DNA of 64,000 bases, taken from contig JACKDQ010000008.1 in the NCBI GenBank assembly GCA_020633415.1, forward strand, positions 174,867 through 238,866, given 5' to 3'. A model generated the notes under the pieces. The model was not told the origin of the DNA. It ran no database searches and saw nothing but the letters and a program-made list of their open reading frames with translations. Below, in pieces: positions 52,693-61,808 of the stretch (position 1 is the first letter of the stretch; each line of letters begins with the position of its first letter). The position numbers were made by a program, and so were the translations under genes. This DNA is from Deltaproteobacteria bacterium. GTDB lineage: Bacteria > Myxococcota_A > Polyangia > GCA-2747355.

Positions 52693-54024
52693 ATGAGTGA
52701 ACGAGATAATCTAAGCCGCACCGAGCAAGGCCTGGCGCTGGAGATCGCTGCGGAGGCGGTAGATGCGCTGGTGCATTACACGGCGGCATTGACCGAAGAG
52801 CCCGATGAGTTCGATGCGCTTGCCGGAGCCGGCCGGGCCTTGGCCAAGTTGGGCGAAAAAGACACGGCGATCGCTGCGCTCTCGACAACGATCGATCGTT
52901 TTGCCCAGCGCGGCGATCTGCTTGCTGCGATCGCTGCATTGCGTGCGCTCGCCGAGCTCGACGAGGGCACCGCCGAGCCGTCGAAAGCGCGGTTGGCCGA
53001 GTTGTACGGCCGGGAGTCCCAACGCGTCGATCGTTCGCGGATGCGCGTGGTGCCGCCAGCTCTGCCTAAGGCGGCGCCACAGCCGATCGCCAAACAGGAT
53101 CCACGCGCGGCTCGCGCTGCCGCGATCGAGGTTTGCGAGCGTATCTGCGCCTCGACGAAAAAACCGGCAGACGCCGATAGCAAGAAGCTGCCGTTCCATC
53201 CGTTATTCAGCGATTTGCAGGCGACAGACTTGGCAGCGCTGATCCCGCTGACTTCGATCGCCTATGCGGCGACGGGCACGCGGCTGATCGAACAGGGTGA
53301 TAGCGATTCTGCGTTCTTCGTACTGGTGCGCGGCGAGGTCGGCGTCGAACAGCGTGACGGGCAGGGGCAGGTCACCCAAGTCGCCAGACTGCGCGATGGC
53401 GCGTTTTTCGGAGAGATGGCGTTGCTAACCCGCACGCCGCGCGTCGCTTCGGTTGTCGCACTTCGTCCGAGCATCGCCCTGCGGCTGGACCGCGCGGCGG
53501 TCGAGTCGCTGGCCAAAAAAAGCGCGAGCGTGGGTCGCGTGCTGGCAGACTACACGCGCCAACGATTGCTGAAGAACGTGATGCTGACCGCGCCGCTCTT
53601 TCGGCGGCTCGAAGACCCTGCTCGTCGGCAGGCACTGATCGATCTGTTTAGCTCGAATGTTTTCGCTGACGGTGATGTGATCGTTCGCCAGAGCGAGCAC
53701 GTCGATGGTCTACACGTTCTGTTAAGTGGCGAAGCCACGGTGGTCGCCGAAGGCGATGTCGAGGTCGTGCTGGCGACCCTCGGCCCTGGCGACGTGTTTG
53801 GCGAGATTTCTCTGATTCAGCGCTCTCCGGCAACGGCCACCGTTCGCGCCGTCGGGAAATCGGTGATACTGCGCTTGTCGCGCGAGCAGTTCAATCAGCG
53901 CGTCGACCAGTACCCCGAGGTCTTGGCCCATCTATACGCCTTGGCCAACCAGCGACAGCAGGCCAACGATGAGGCGTTGGAAGAGGAGACGGTCAACCTC
54001 TCCGCCGAAGACCTATTGCTCTAA
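52693..54024 (+). CDS. Protein with TPR-like N-terminus and two cNMP-binding domains
   Basis: 443 residues from ATG 52693. The N-terminus (~1-95) is Ala-rich helix pairs resembling TPR. Two cyclic-nucleotide-binding folds follow: ~170-290 with FFVLVRGEVGVEQ and a cassette FFGEMALLTRTPRVASV that keeps Glu and Arg; ~295-420 with LHVLLSGEATVV and FGEISLIQRSPATATV, where the Arg is lost. The first could bind cAMP or cGMP, the second probably not. No output domain such as a helix-turn-helix or kinase is present, so it may act as a scaffold or ligand-gated regulator by protein contact. It is divergent from the MEMO gene. Confidence 0.85.
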   Translation: MSERDNLSRTEQGLALEIAAEAVDALVHYTAALTEEPDEFDALAGAGRALAKLGEKDTAIAALSTTIDRFAQRGDLLAAIAALRALAELDEGTAEPSKARLAELYGRESQRVDRSRMRVVPPALPKAAPQPIAKQDPRAARAAAIEVCERICASTKKPADADSKKLPFHPLFSDLQATDLAALIPLTSIAYAATGTRLIEQGDSDSAFFVLVRGEVGVEQRDGQGQVTQVARLRDGAFFGEMALLTRTPRVASVVALRPSIALRLDRAAVESLAKKSASVGRVLADYTRQRLLKNVMLTAPLFRRLEDPARRQALIDLFSSNVFADGDVIVRQSEHVDGLHVLLSGEATVVAEGDVEVVLATLGPGDVFGEISLIQRSPATATVRAVGKSVILRLSREQFNQRVDQYPEVLAHLYALANQRQQANDEALEEETVNLSAEDLLL

Positions 54025-54072
54025 CCAGTCTCTGTATTTTGCCTCAATTCTCTGAAATCTAAAGATTTTGGT

Positions 54073-54106
54073 GTGCGCGCTGCGCCCGCGGCACCTTGCG
54101 TTTTTT
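54073..54106 (+). terminator. Possible terminator after the double-cNMP gene
   Basis: A 7-bp stem with one bulge (GTGC-GCG with CGC-G-GCAC, 54073-54094), followed by CTTGCG and six Ts at 54101-54106. The spacing between stem and T-run is longer than ideal. Confidence 0.35.
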
Positions 54107-54183
54107 CGCGTTCTGAGCTAGGGCTGAGTCGGTCGAAAGACTAGCACCGCCTCGGAATCCATGGAGGCTGGAGGAGATCAGCG

Positions 54184-55605
54184 ATGCGCAAGACGACGCT
54201 TACCAAACTTACGCTTTTCGCAGCGGCCGCGCTGTTGTTCGCCGGCGGTTGTGTCGAACAAGAGTCGGACAAGCCCACTGAATCGGACCGCAAGGCGATC
54301 GAGAAGAATATTCTCAAGACGGCCCCCAAGCCCGAGCACGCCCTCAACGCCGATTTCGAAGGAAACCTGACCTACTTGGGGCTCGACGTTTCTACCGATG
54401 TCGTCAAGCCAGGCGTCTCGTTCAAACTGACGCACTACTGGCAGGTCAAAAAACCGATTCCCGGTTGGAAGATCTTTACCCATCTCAACAACGAAGATCA
54501 CAGGGCCTTCGTCAACGCGGACCATAAGCCGGTCGGTGGTCGTTATGCCGCTGCCTATTGGCGTGCCGGAGAGATCATCCGCGATGAGCATTCGGTGTCG
54601 TTGCCGAAGAACTGGAGCCACAACTCGGTCAAGGTTTACGTTGGGCTCTGGAAGGGCGCCAAGCGAATGCGCCCAACCGGTCCGCAAGACGCTCAGAATC
54701 GCCTGCTGGCCGCGACCTTGAAGGTCGACACTACCGGCGTTCCGAAGCCGACGCCCCCTCAGCGTCTGGTCGCGGCGCAATCGAAAAAGCCAGTTGTGGT
54801 CGACGGCAAGCTCGATGATGCGGTTTGGAAGGTGGCCAAGCCGACGGGCAAGTTTGTCAATACGATGACCGGGGCCGCCTCGCCGCTTGAGACCACTGCC
54901 CAAGTTGCCTGGGACGAAAAGTTTCTCTACGTGGCGTTCAGTAACAAAGACCAGGACGTTTGGAGCAACCTGACCAAGCGGGACGCCAGTCTGTGGACCC
55001 AGGAGGCTGTCGAAATCTTCATCGACGCCGATGGCGACGGCAAAGACTACGTCGAGCTACAGGTCAATCCCAACGGCGCAATTTTCGACAGCTTCCTGCC
55101 TCGCTATCGCGCCAATCAGAACGACTGGAACAGCGGAATGATCGCCAAGGTCGTTGTGGACGGTACGGTCAATCAACGCAGTGACGTCGATAAGGGTTGG
55201 ACCGTCGAGATCGCGATCCCCTGGAAGGACGTTGTTGGCCGCAGCAAGGCCGCCGTCAAGCTGCCTCCAGCGCTCGGGCAATCGTTCCGCGTCAACTTCT
55301 TCCGCCTCGACAAGCCGAAGAGTGGGCCGCAGTTGGCAGCGAGTTGGTCAGCGCCACTGGTTGGCGACTTTCACAAGCTTGATCGCTTTGGCGAGTTGGT
55401 TTTTGGTGACGCCGAAGGTAGTGCGCCAGCGCCGGCGACGGCCGCGAGCCCGGCCGCTCAACCCGCGACGGCAGCCGCGCCAACGAGCGGTACACAGCGC
55501 GTGATGAAAATGGCGGTGCCGATCGGCCAGGCACTCAAAGCGATCGAGGGGCAACCGCTGGTGCGCAGAGCTTCGCCTCAGGCCGGGGCCCCATCGAAGA
55601 AGTAG
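54184..55605 (+). CDS. Lipoprotein with CBM9-like domain
   Basis: 473 residues; GGAGGAGATCAGCG precedes the ATG. A lipobox (FAGGC, Cys23) is followed by a beta-rich domain (~55-195) with FKLTHYWQVKKPIPGWKIFTHLN, then a family-9 carbohydrate-binding-like domain (~200-410): VVVDGKLDDAVWKVA, AQVAWDEKFLYVAF, AVEIFIDADGDGKDY and FRVNFFRLD. The tail is Ala/Pro/Thr-rich. CBM9-like domains bind reducing sugar ends in some enzymes, but here there is no catalytic domain. Probably an outer-membrane-anchored glycan binder. The next lipoprotein starts nine bases later, so they are likely co-transcribed. Confidence 0.85.
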   Translation: MRKTTLTKLTLFAAAALLFAGGCVEQESDKPTESDRKAIEKNILKTAPKPEHALNADFEGNLTYLGLDVSTDVVKPGVSFKLTHYWQVKKPIPGWKIFTHLNNEDHRAFVNADHKPVGGRYAAAYWRAGEIIRDEHSVSLPKNWSHNSVKVYVGLWKGAKRMRPTGPQDAQNRLLAATLKVDTTGVPKPTPPQRLVAAQSKKPVVVDGKLDDAVWKVAKPTGKFVNTMTGAASPLETTAQVAWDEKFLYVAFSNKDQDVWSNLTKRDASLWTQEAVEIFIDADGDGKDYVELQVNPNGAIFDSFLPRYRANQNDWNSGMIAKVVVDGTVNQRSDVDKGWTVEIAIPWKDVVGRSKAAVKLPPALGQSFRVNFFRLDKPKSGPQLAASWSAPLVGDFHKLDRFGELVFGDAEGSAPAPATAASPAAQPATAAAPTSGTQRVMKMAVPIGQALKAIEGQPLVRRASPQAGAPSKK

Positions 55606-55613
55606 CGCGATAG

Positions 55614-57230
55614 TTGCTGCTCTGGCCTGGCCCCCGGCTGCTGCTGGCGGCGGCGCTAGTTGCCGCCGGTTGTGCCGTCTCCGCCCCTCAGATCCGTGAC
55701 GTTCGGCCGCCGAGCGTCGGCGCACTCGATGATCGGGTTACCCTGCAGCTGCGACTACCCTCGGAAACCCACTACGATCGGCGGAGCGCTGTCGTCACTT
55801 CGGGCGACGCGACCTTGGTATTGCCGTTGCTGGCGGCGGCTGCCGAAAGCCTGGGCCGTACGGCATTGGAAAGCGATCGCCAGATCAATCGTGCTGCGCT
55901 CGAGATCTGCCGTGGGTTGCGGCGCAGCGGTCCGCCGAGCGCAAGGCTGGTCGATTTTGCGCTGCGCTCGGCAGGGATGACCGATCCGCCGCCTCATCTG
56001 CTCGTCGTCGAGCTCCCCCAAGGCGGAGGGATCGACGTCAGTCAACTTCGCGAGCGCTTGCTAGCCTTGCTCAAGCAAGGCGCCTATCGCCGTGTCGGCG
56101 TCGCGCGCTGTCAACCGCAGCTGACGCCCGATCGTTGGCGTTTGGTGATTGCCCTTTGCGAGAGTCCGTTGCGCTTTCAGCCGTTGCCGCGCAGCTGGCA
56201 GCTCGGCCGCAGTGCTGAGTTGCGTTTGCGCACCCTGGCCGGGCATCGCGATCTCCGTTTGGTTTATGTCACGCCGGCGGGGCGGATCGTCGAGGCTCCG
56301 ATGCGTGCTTTTGCCGGAGGTCGCTTCAGCGCTCCGTTCGGTTGTGGCCACCAGGGGATGTACCGAGTGGAGATCACGGGGATTGGCCGGTTGGGTACCG
56401 AAGTGCTCGCCAACTTTCCGATCTATTGCGCTGTGAGGCCTCCGCACCAGGTTAGCTACCAACGCAGTCATTTTGGTGTCACCAGCCGGCAGGAGCTCGA
56501 GCGCCGCATTGCCGATCTCGTCGATGAGCAACGTCGGCGTGTTGGCCTAGCCGATCTCGTGCGACTGGACAACCTATCGGCCGTAGCTCGTCGCCACTCG
56601 GAGCGGATGCGCGACGAACGCTTTGTTGGCCACGTGACGCCCAACGGCGAGCAGCCTCAAGATCGGCTGCGCGCTGCTAATATCGCATTCAGCGTGGCCA
56701 GAGAGAATGTCGCGCGGGCATACTCCGCTGAAGAAGCGATGAGTGAGTTGATGAACAGTCCGGCCCACCGTGCCAACATCCTCGCGCAGGATATTGACGC
56801 GATCGGCGTCGGCGTGGCGATCGAACGGCGTCCTGATGTACCCGTGTTGTTTGTCTCCCAGGAGTTCATCAAGCAGCCGCTGCAGGTTGCCCCGGCGGAG
56901 TTTGTTCGGCGTTTACTTGAAGCTGCCAATCGTTATCGCATTGAGCGCAATGTAGCGCTGCTCAAGCGCAGCGAGCGACTCGATCAGCTCGCCGCTGGTT
57001 ACTTGCTCGATGGCGGAAATTCTAACGCTGAGCAAGCCCGTCAGCGGCTCAAGTCGGCGGCCCAGCGTCTGGGCCGCTATCGGGCGATCGTCGGGGTGTT
57101 GGCGACGGCAAGCGTGCCCGGTGATCTGGCGCGGGCGGCCGAGCTGGTCGATGCAAATTTTCTCCGGGTTGGCTTCGCCGCGCGCCGTGGGGCGTCTGGC
57201 TACGTCATCGCCTTCGTTCTCGCGCGATAG
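55614..57230 (+). CDS. Lipoprotein with CAP/SCP domain
   Basis: 538 residues. The start is TTG 55614, eight bases after the CBM9-like lipoprotein stop, with no good ribosome-binding site, so coupling is likely. Lipobox VAAGC near residue 20. After an N-terminal region of unknown fold (~30-290), a CAP/SCP (YkwD-like) domain lies at ~300-430: LDNLSAVARRHSERMRDERFVGHVTPNG, ARENVAR, and LMNSPAHRANIL, the family signatures with His and Glu in place. The C-terminal ~110 residues are helical. Bacterial CAP proteins are exported and their functions are poorly defined. Tail-to-tail overlap of 26 bp with the kinase-pseudokinase gene. Confidence 0.87.
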   Translation: MLLWPGPRLLLAAALVAAGCAVSAPQIRDVRPPSVGALDDRVTLQLRLPSETHYDRRSAVVTSGDATLVLPLLAAAAESLGRTALESDRQINRAALEICRGLRRSGPPSARLVDFALRSAGMTDPPPHLLVVELPQGGGIDVSQLRERLLALLKQGAYRRVGVARCQPQLTPDRWRLVIALCESPLRFQPLPRSWQLGRSAELRLRTLAGHRDLRLVYVTPAGRIVEAPMRAFAGGRFSAPFGCGHQGMYRVEITGIGRLGTEVLANFPIYCAVRPPHQVSYQRSHFGVTSRQELERRIADLVDEQRRRVGLADLVRLDNLSAVARRHSERMRDERFVGHVTPNGEQPQDRLRAANIAFSVARENVARAYSAEEAMSELMNSPAHRANILAQDIDAIGVGVAIERRPDVPVLFVSQEFIKQPLQVAPAEFVRRLLEAANRYRIERNVALLKRSERLDQLAAGYLLDGGNSNAEQARQRLKSAAQRLGRYRAIVGVLATASVPGDLARAAELVDANFLRVGFAARRGASGYVIAFVLAR

Positions 57231-59439
57231 CTCGTAGGGTTTGGGCGATTACCTCTTGGGCATCGGCCGGGGCATCGCGCGATAGCTGGTCGGTCAACGC
57301 GCGTACCGCCTCGTCGGTCAGCTGAGATGACGCGTCGCGCTGTGCGTCTTGCGCTGCGAGCAGCTGGGTCGCCGCTTCGCGCGTGGTGAGTTGCGCGAGA
57401 CCACACAGCTTGCCGATTGCACAGATGTCGGCTTCGATCGGCGCATCGGTGGCGGAAAACACTGCGTCGACGACCAATAGCCGCGGCGCGCCTGCGGAGT
57501 TGCCCAAGATCACATGCTCTGCAGCGATGGCGCCGTGTGCTAGCCCCTCGGTGTGCAGCGGGTGCAAGGCGCGTAGCAGCTGTGCGGCGAGCTGCTCTCG
57601 GTCGCTGCGCGAAGCGCTTTTTTGCGCTGGCAGTGGGCGCCCTTGAACGCGCTCAAAGACCAGCTGTCGCTCGACTAAGTCGCAGCTGAGCAGGCATTGC
57701 AGCGTCTCCGAACCGAGTGCCAAGGCGCGTATTTTGCGCAGCCAGCCTTCAGTGAGCAGCTCGTGCTGCCAGCTGACCAGGATCACCTCTCGGCCCAGCG
57801 CGTTGTCGTGAGCGAGGTGAGCTTGCAGGCCCTGATCGCAGCGGAGCGTTCGCGTGGGCTGGTAGCGCTTCGTTTGGCCGCTGGGCGTCGCTCCGCCCGT
57901 CTCGGCGGTGGGCTGACTAAAGGTGAGGGGCGTTTCGTTGCCGAGGGTCAGCCGGCGCAGCTCTTGCGCGAGATCGGCCGCCGACTGAGGACGCCGCTGC
58001 GGGTCCTTCTCCAGGCAGCGCAACAGCAACGCGTCCCATTCTTCAGTCAGGTCGGACTGGCGCTGACTGGGTGGGATTGGCTTTTCGTCGAGGATTTGAT
58101 CGACGATGTCTCCTGAGGGGAACGGCGGATGGCCAGTTAGACAGACATAGAGCGAGACACCCAGCGCATAGAGGTCGGTGGCGAAGCTGACCTGGCGGCC
58201 GCGGATCTGCTCAGGTGACATGAAGGCCAGCGTGCCGATGTAGCTGCCGGTCTGGGTTTGCCCGCTGTCCTGCAGGTGCGCAACGCCAAAGTCTCCCAGC
58301 TTGGCCGCGCCCCCTGCGTCGTAAAAAACGTTGGCCGGCTTGATGTCGCGATGGATCACCCCATGCTGATGGGCGACGCTCAGACCATCGAGCACCTGCA
58401 AAAAGGTTCGCCGCGCCTCGTGTTGTGAGATGCGTGGTCGCAGGCGGGCAGCGAGGGTTCCACCTTCCATCATCTCGAAAACCAAGAATCCGTGGTCCTG
58501 ATTGCTGTCGATCAGTTTGACGATGTGCGGATGATCAAGGGTGCCGGCGATGCGTGCTTCGCGTAGGAAGCGGTTGTAGGCATCGCGTGCTTGCGGTCCC
58601 CCCGGTGGGACGAAAAGTTTGACCGCAACGTTCTGCTCGGTCAATAGGTCCTCGGCGCGATAGACGCGGCCCATTCCGCCGGAACCCAGCAACTCTGCCA
58701 ACCGATAGCGCGCAGCCAATATGCGGCCACCTGATTGCTGGACGAAGCCCGTTGCCGCTGCGCAGGCGGCGATTGTCGTCGGAGCGTTGGGGTGCGTGCG
58801 CTGCAGTCGTTCGAGCGCGCGTTGAGCGGCGATCGCGTAGCCGACTTGTGCGAGCGCGGCAACCGTTGCAACACCTGCTTGCAGATCGCCGCTACGCTGG
58901 TGGGCCCGCTGCAACAACGGGATCGCTTCGTCATAGGCGCCAAGCGATCCTAACAAGCGTCCGAGCGCATAGGCCGCTCGCTCGTCGTTTGGCGTGGCCT
59001 GCAAGTGCCGGCGAAATAGCTCGATCGCTGCCTTCTTGTCACCTGCTTTGAGTACTTGCTGGGCCGCCTCGTCGAGCAAGCCAGCTTGCGAATACAGGTC
59101 CGCAGCGCGTCGGTGCTCGCCGGCGAGCGTCCAGAGCCCAGCAGCTAGGCTGTCGGCGCCGCGCTCTTCGGCGACCTGCGCGCACAAACGCTGCTGCGCT
59201 GTGGTCGCCGACTCGATCTTGCCGCGCAATTCGCGCAGCGCAAGGGGATCGCCCAGGCGAAGCGCGTTGCGTAGAGCGCGCGGCAGATCTCCTCCTCTGG
59301 CCGCGACGCGCAGCGCGGCGGCGAAATCCCAGATCTGCTCATAGAGGCTTGCAGCGCGAGCCCAGGCCTCGGCGCGCTCGAACGCGGCTGCAGCTCCCGC
59401 GAGATCGCCCTTGGCCACCAAGTCTTCGCCGCTGCTCAT
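57205..59439 (-). CDS. Ser/Thr kinase with N-terminal TPRs and C-terminal pseudokinase
   Basis: 744 residues, no membrane segment seen. TPR-like helices occupy ~1-225. The active kinase (~243-500) has LGSGGMGRVY, Lys274, HRDIKPAN at 363-370, DFG at 383-385 and SPE. A second kinase-like domain (~530-740) is degenerate: HGAIAAEHVIL replaces HRD..N and VVDAVFS replaces DFG. This is the mirror image of the protein at 24452-27535, where the pseudokinase comes first. Both probably regulate their active partner domain in cis. Divergent from the MTAP gene. Confidence 0.92.
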   Translation of the reverse strand: MSSGEDLVAKGDLAGAAAAFERAEAWARAASLYEQIWDFAAALRVAARGGDLPRALRNALRLGDPLALRELRGKIESATTAQQRLCAQVAEERGADSLAAGLWTLAGEHRRAADLYSQAGLLDEAAQQVLKAGDKKAAIELFRRHLQATPNDERAAYALGRLLGSLGAYDEAIPLLQRAHQRSGDLQAGVATVAALAQVGYAIAAQRALERLQRTHPNAPTTIAACAAATGFVQQSGGRILAARYRLAELLGSGGMGRVYRAEDLLTEQNVAVKLFVPPGGPQARDAYNRFLREARIAGTLDHPHIVKLIDSNQDHGFLVFEMMEGGTLAARLRPRISQHEARRTFLQVLDGLSVAHQHGVIHRDIKPANVFYDAGGAAKLGDFGVAHLQDSGQTQTGSYIGTLAFMSPEQIRGRQVSFATDLYALGVSLYVCLTGHPPFPSGDIVDQILDEKPIPPSQRQSDLTEEWDALLLRCLEKDPQRRPQSAADLAQELRRLTLGNETPLTFSQPTAETGGATPSGQTKRYQPTRTLRCDQGLQAHLAHDNALGREVILVSWQHELLTEGWLRKIRALALGSETLQCLLSCDLVERQLVFERVQGRPLPAQKSASRSDREQLAAQLLRALHPLHTEGLAHGAIAAEHVILGNSAGAPRLLVVDAVFSATDAPIEADICAIGKLCGLAQLTTREAATQLLAAQDAQRDASSQLTDEAVRALTDQLSRDAPADAQEVIAQTLRAIARERRR

Positions 59440-59520
59440 CGTCCCGATGATATACGATCTCGCGCCGCACAGCTCGCTACGGTGCAGCGCAAGTCCAGAG
59501 AATCGCAGCGGCCGTGGTGA

Positions 59521-59549
59521 TTGACCCTTCCGGCGTGATCGTGCTACGT
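59521..59549 (+). promoter_or_regulatory. Candidate promoter of the MTAP operon
   Basis: TTGACC at 59521-59526 is a good -35 box; the best -10 at 17 bp is CTACGT (59544-59549), a weak match. Transcription would begin near 59556 and the MTAP ATG is at 59574. Confidence 0.4.
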
Positions 59550-59573
59550 GCGAAAGATACTGGAAAAGGGCAG

Positions 59574-60446
59574 ATGGCGGAAAAAGCGATCGGCATTATT
59601 GGGGGCAGCGGACTTTACGACCTCGAGGGAGTCACCAAGAAAGACACGGTGCGTATTCACACGCCGTTCGGTGATCCCTCCGACGACTATCACGTCGGTG
59701 AACTCGACGGACGCACGGTCGTTTTCTTGCCGCGTCATGGGCGTGGGCATCGTCTGCTGCCATCTGAGTTGAACTATCGAGCTAACATCCACGGCTTTTT
59801 GCAGTTGGGTTGCGATTGGCTGCTCTCGGTTAGCGCAGTTGGCAGCATGCGCGAGGAACTTCGCCCAGGCGATGTTGTTGTCGTCGATCAGTTTTTCGAT
59901 TGGACGCGCGGGCGCGTCTCTTCGTTTTTCGGTGAAGGTGTCGTTGCGCACCTCTCGCTGGCCGATCCGGTCTGTGACGACTTGGCAAATACGGTCTATT
60001 CGGCGGCAAAGTCGCACGCCGCCGCCAATGGGTCGCGTGTGCAAAAGGGTGGCACCTACCTTTGCATCGAAGGTCCGCAGTTTTCCACGCGCGCGGAATC
60101 GACGATCTATCGGTCGTGGGGCGTCGACGTGATCGGCATGACCAACATGCCGGAAGCCAAGTTGGCTCGCGAGGCGGGCATCTGTTACGCGACGCTGGCA
60201 ATGATCACCGATTACGATTGCTGGCATGAAGAAGAGGAAGACGTCACCGTCGAGAGCGTGATCGAAACGCTCAACCGGAACGTTGCGATGGCCAAGAGTA
60301 TCTTGGTCAGTAGCGTGCGCGCGATCGACATCGACGCTGAGTGCAAACACCGTCACGCGGCAAATGGGGCGGTGATGACCGCCTCGGCGAGCATGAATCC
60401 TGAGACTCGGGAACGGCTTGCGCTGATTTTGGATCGCGCCAAATAG
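59574..60446 (+). CDS. mtnP: S-methyl-5'-thioadenosine phosphorylase
   Basis: 290 residues from ATG 59574, preceded by GGAAAAGGG; a longer frame starting at 59514 adds an atypical N-terminus. Family features: IGIIGGSGLYDLEG, FLPRHGRGHRLLPSELNYRANI, TYLCIEGPQFSTRAE and GMTNMPEAKLARE, with ITDYDCW. It phosphorolyses methylthioadenosine from polyamine and other SAM-dependent pathways to adenine and methylthioribose-1-phosphate. It starts a five-gene plus-strand group ending at 63389. The following gene is a sugar kinase; a joint role in salvage is possible but not shown. Confidence 0.95.
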   Translation: MAEKAIGIIGGSGLYDLEGVTKKDTVRIHTPFGDPSDDYHVGELDGRTVVFLPRHGRGHRLLPSELNYRANIHGFLQLGCDWLLSVSAVGSMREELRPGDVVVVDQFFDWTRGRVSSFFGEGVVAHLSLADPVCDDLANTVYSAAKSHAAANGSRVQKGGTYLCIEGPQFSTRAESTIYRSWGVDVIGMTNMPEAKLAREAGICYATLAMITDYDCWHEEEEDVTVESVIETLNRNVAMAKSILVSSVRAIDIDAECKHRHAANGAVMTASASMNPETRERLALILDRAK

Positions 60447-60511
60447 GGATTTGGAGCATGACATCCCCTGGAGACAAGTAGTGCTCTAGCGGAAGATTCG
60501 GGCGAGGGAAG

Positions 60512-61438
60512 ATGAGTCTACTGGTTGTTGGAAGCGTAGCGCTGGATAGCGTGTTGACGCCGAGCGATGAGCGAAACGACATTCTCGGCGGATCGGCGTC
60601 TTTCTTTTCTGCCGTGTCATCTTTGCTCGGGCCCGTGCGCTTGGTCGCGGTGGTCGGCGACGATTTCCCGGAAGAGCACGTTCAGTTTCTTGCGGAGCGC
60701 GGCGTGGATATCGAAGGGCTGCAGCGCGCCACCGGTCGCACCTTTCGCTGGAAGGGGCGCTATCTCGACGACATGGTCTCGCGGGAGACGCTCGATACGC
60801 AGCTCAACGTGTTTGAGAGTTTTAAGCCGCAGCTCCCCAAGAGCTACGCCGACTCAGACTTCGTTTTCTTGGCCAACATCGATCCACACCTGCAGCGGGA
60901 CGTGCTTGACCAGATCGACAAGCCACGCTTTGTCGCACTCGATACGATGAACTTCTGGCTGCGCGATCACTACCTCGATGTGCTCAAGGACGTGCTCAAG
61001 CGGGTCGACGTGGTGTTTCTCAACGACGAGGAGGCGTCGATGCTTTCCGGCCGGAATAACCTCGTTGCCGCCGCTGCCGCGATTCGCGATCTTGGCGTGC
61101 CGCGCGTGATCATCAAGCGTGGCGATGCCGGCGCGATGCTCTTCGACGAAGAGGGGATCTTCCTCGCTCCGGCGTTCCCGTTAGAAAATGTTGTAGATCC
61201 CACCGGCGCCGGTGATTCATTTGCGGCGGGCTTCATGGCCTATTTGGCCCACAAAGCCGACCAACGGGCGATTACCGCGGAGCGCGCTCGCCAGGCACTG
61301 ATCTTCGGCAGCGCCTCGGCGTCGTTTGCTGTGGAGGATTTTTCTGTCGACAGATTCCGCACGCTCGAGTTGAATCAGGTTGTGGAGCGTTGTGCCGGTT
61401 TCTCCCGGCTAGTTAGATTCTCCCCTGTGGAGATATAA
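60512..61438 (+). CDS. PfkB-family sugar/nucleoside kinase
   Basis: 308 residues; GAGGGAAG precedes the ATG. The PfkB fold is clear: VVGSVALDSV and GGSASFFSAV near the start, LVAVVGDDFP, and the DPTGAGDSFAAGF anion hole near 231-243 with the catalytic Asp. It phosphorylates a sugar or nucleoside with ATP. The gene is 65 bp after MTAP on the same strand; adenosine or methylthioribose-related substrates are plausible guesses, no more. Confidence 0.9.
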   Translation: MSLLVVGSVALDSVLTPSDERNDILGGSASFFSAVSSLLGPVRLVAVVGDDFPEEHVQFLAERGVDIEGLQRATGRTFRWKGRYLDDMVSRETLDTQLNVFESFKPQLPKSYADSDFVFLANIDPHLQRDVLDQIDKPRFVALDTMNFWLRDHYLDVLKDVLKRVDVVFLNDEEASMLSGRNNLVAAAAAIRDLGVPRVIIKRGDAGAMLFDEEGIFLAPAFPLENVVDPTGAGDSFAAGFMAYLAHKADQRAITAERARQALIFGSASASFAVEDFSVDRFRTLELNQVVERCAGFSRLVRFSPVEI

Positions 61439-61448
61439 GGCACCCACC

Positions 61449-61808
61449 ATGACCGCTGAGCACCTCTACTCAGACCGCTTAGGTGCGCTGGATCGCGCGA
61501 GCAGCCGGCTCGGTCGTTTGATCGATGAGCTTGAGGGCATTAACTCTGACCTAGACCACCTCGACGAAATGCTTTTCGTCCCTGATCTGCCCGACGAGGT
61601 TCGCCGTGGCTTGCTAGCCGAGATGGACATCGCGGTTGGCGCGTACAATCACCTGCGCGATGCGACCACTGAGTCGTATCGTCAGCTGATCCTCCTGCGC
61701 GAGTGTTGTGGGTTCCGCAACCACGACGTCGTTCGTCGCTGCTTCCCGATTCCCGAGCTCCACGAACCGCTGCAGGACATCGTTGATGCCGCCGAAACAG
61801 CCGGCTGA
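61449..61808 (+). CDS. Small helical protein of unknown function
   Basis: 119 residues. Mostly helical and acidic; includes LEGINSDLDHLDEMLF and ELHEPLQDIVDAAE. A central Cys pair (RECCGFRNHD) and one more Cys (RRCFPIPE) could bind a metal or form disulfides, though the protein has no signal peptide. Its last 23 bases overlap the TsaE start, so the two are translated together. I recognise no family. Confidence 0.65.
   Translation: MTAEHLYSDRLGALDRASSRLGRLIDELEGINSDLDHLDEMLFVPDLPDEVRRGLLAEMDIAVGAYNHLRDATTESYRQLILLRECCGFRNHDVVRRCFPIPELHEPLQDIVDAAETAG

Noticed and set aside
59544..60464. 306-residue frame antisense to MTAP
   Set aside because: Shadow of a highly conserved gene; no recognisable domain or start signal.
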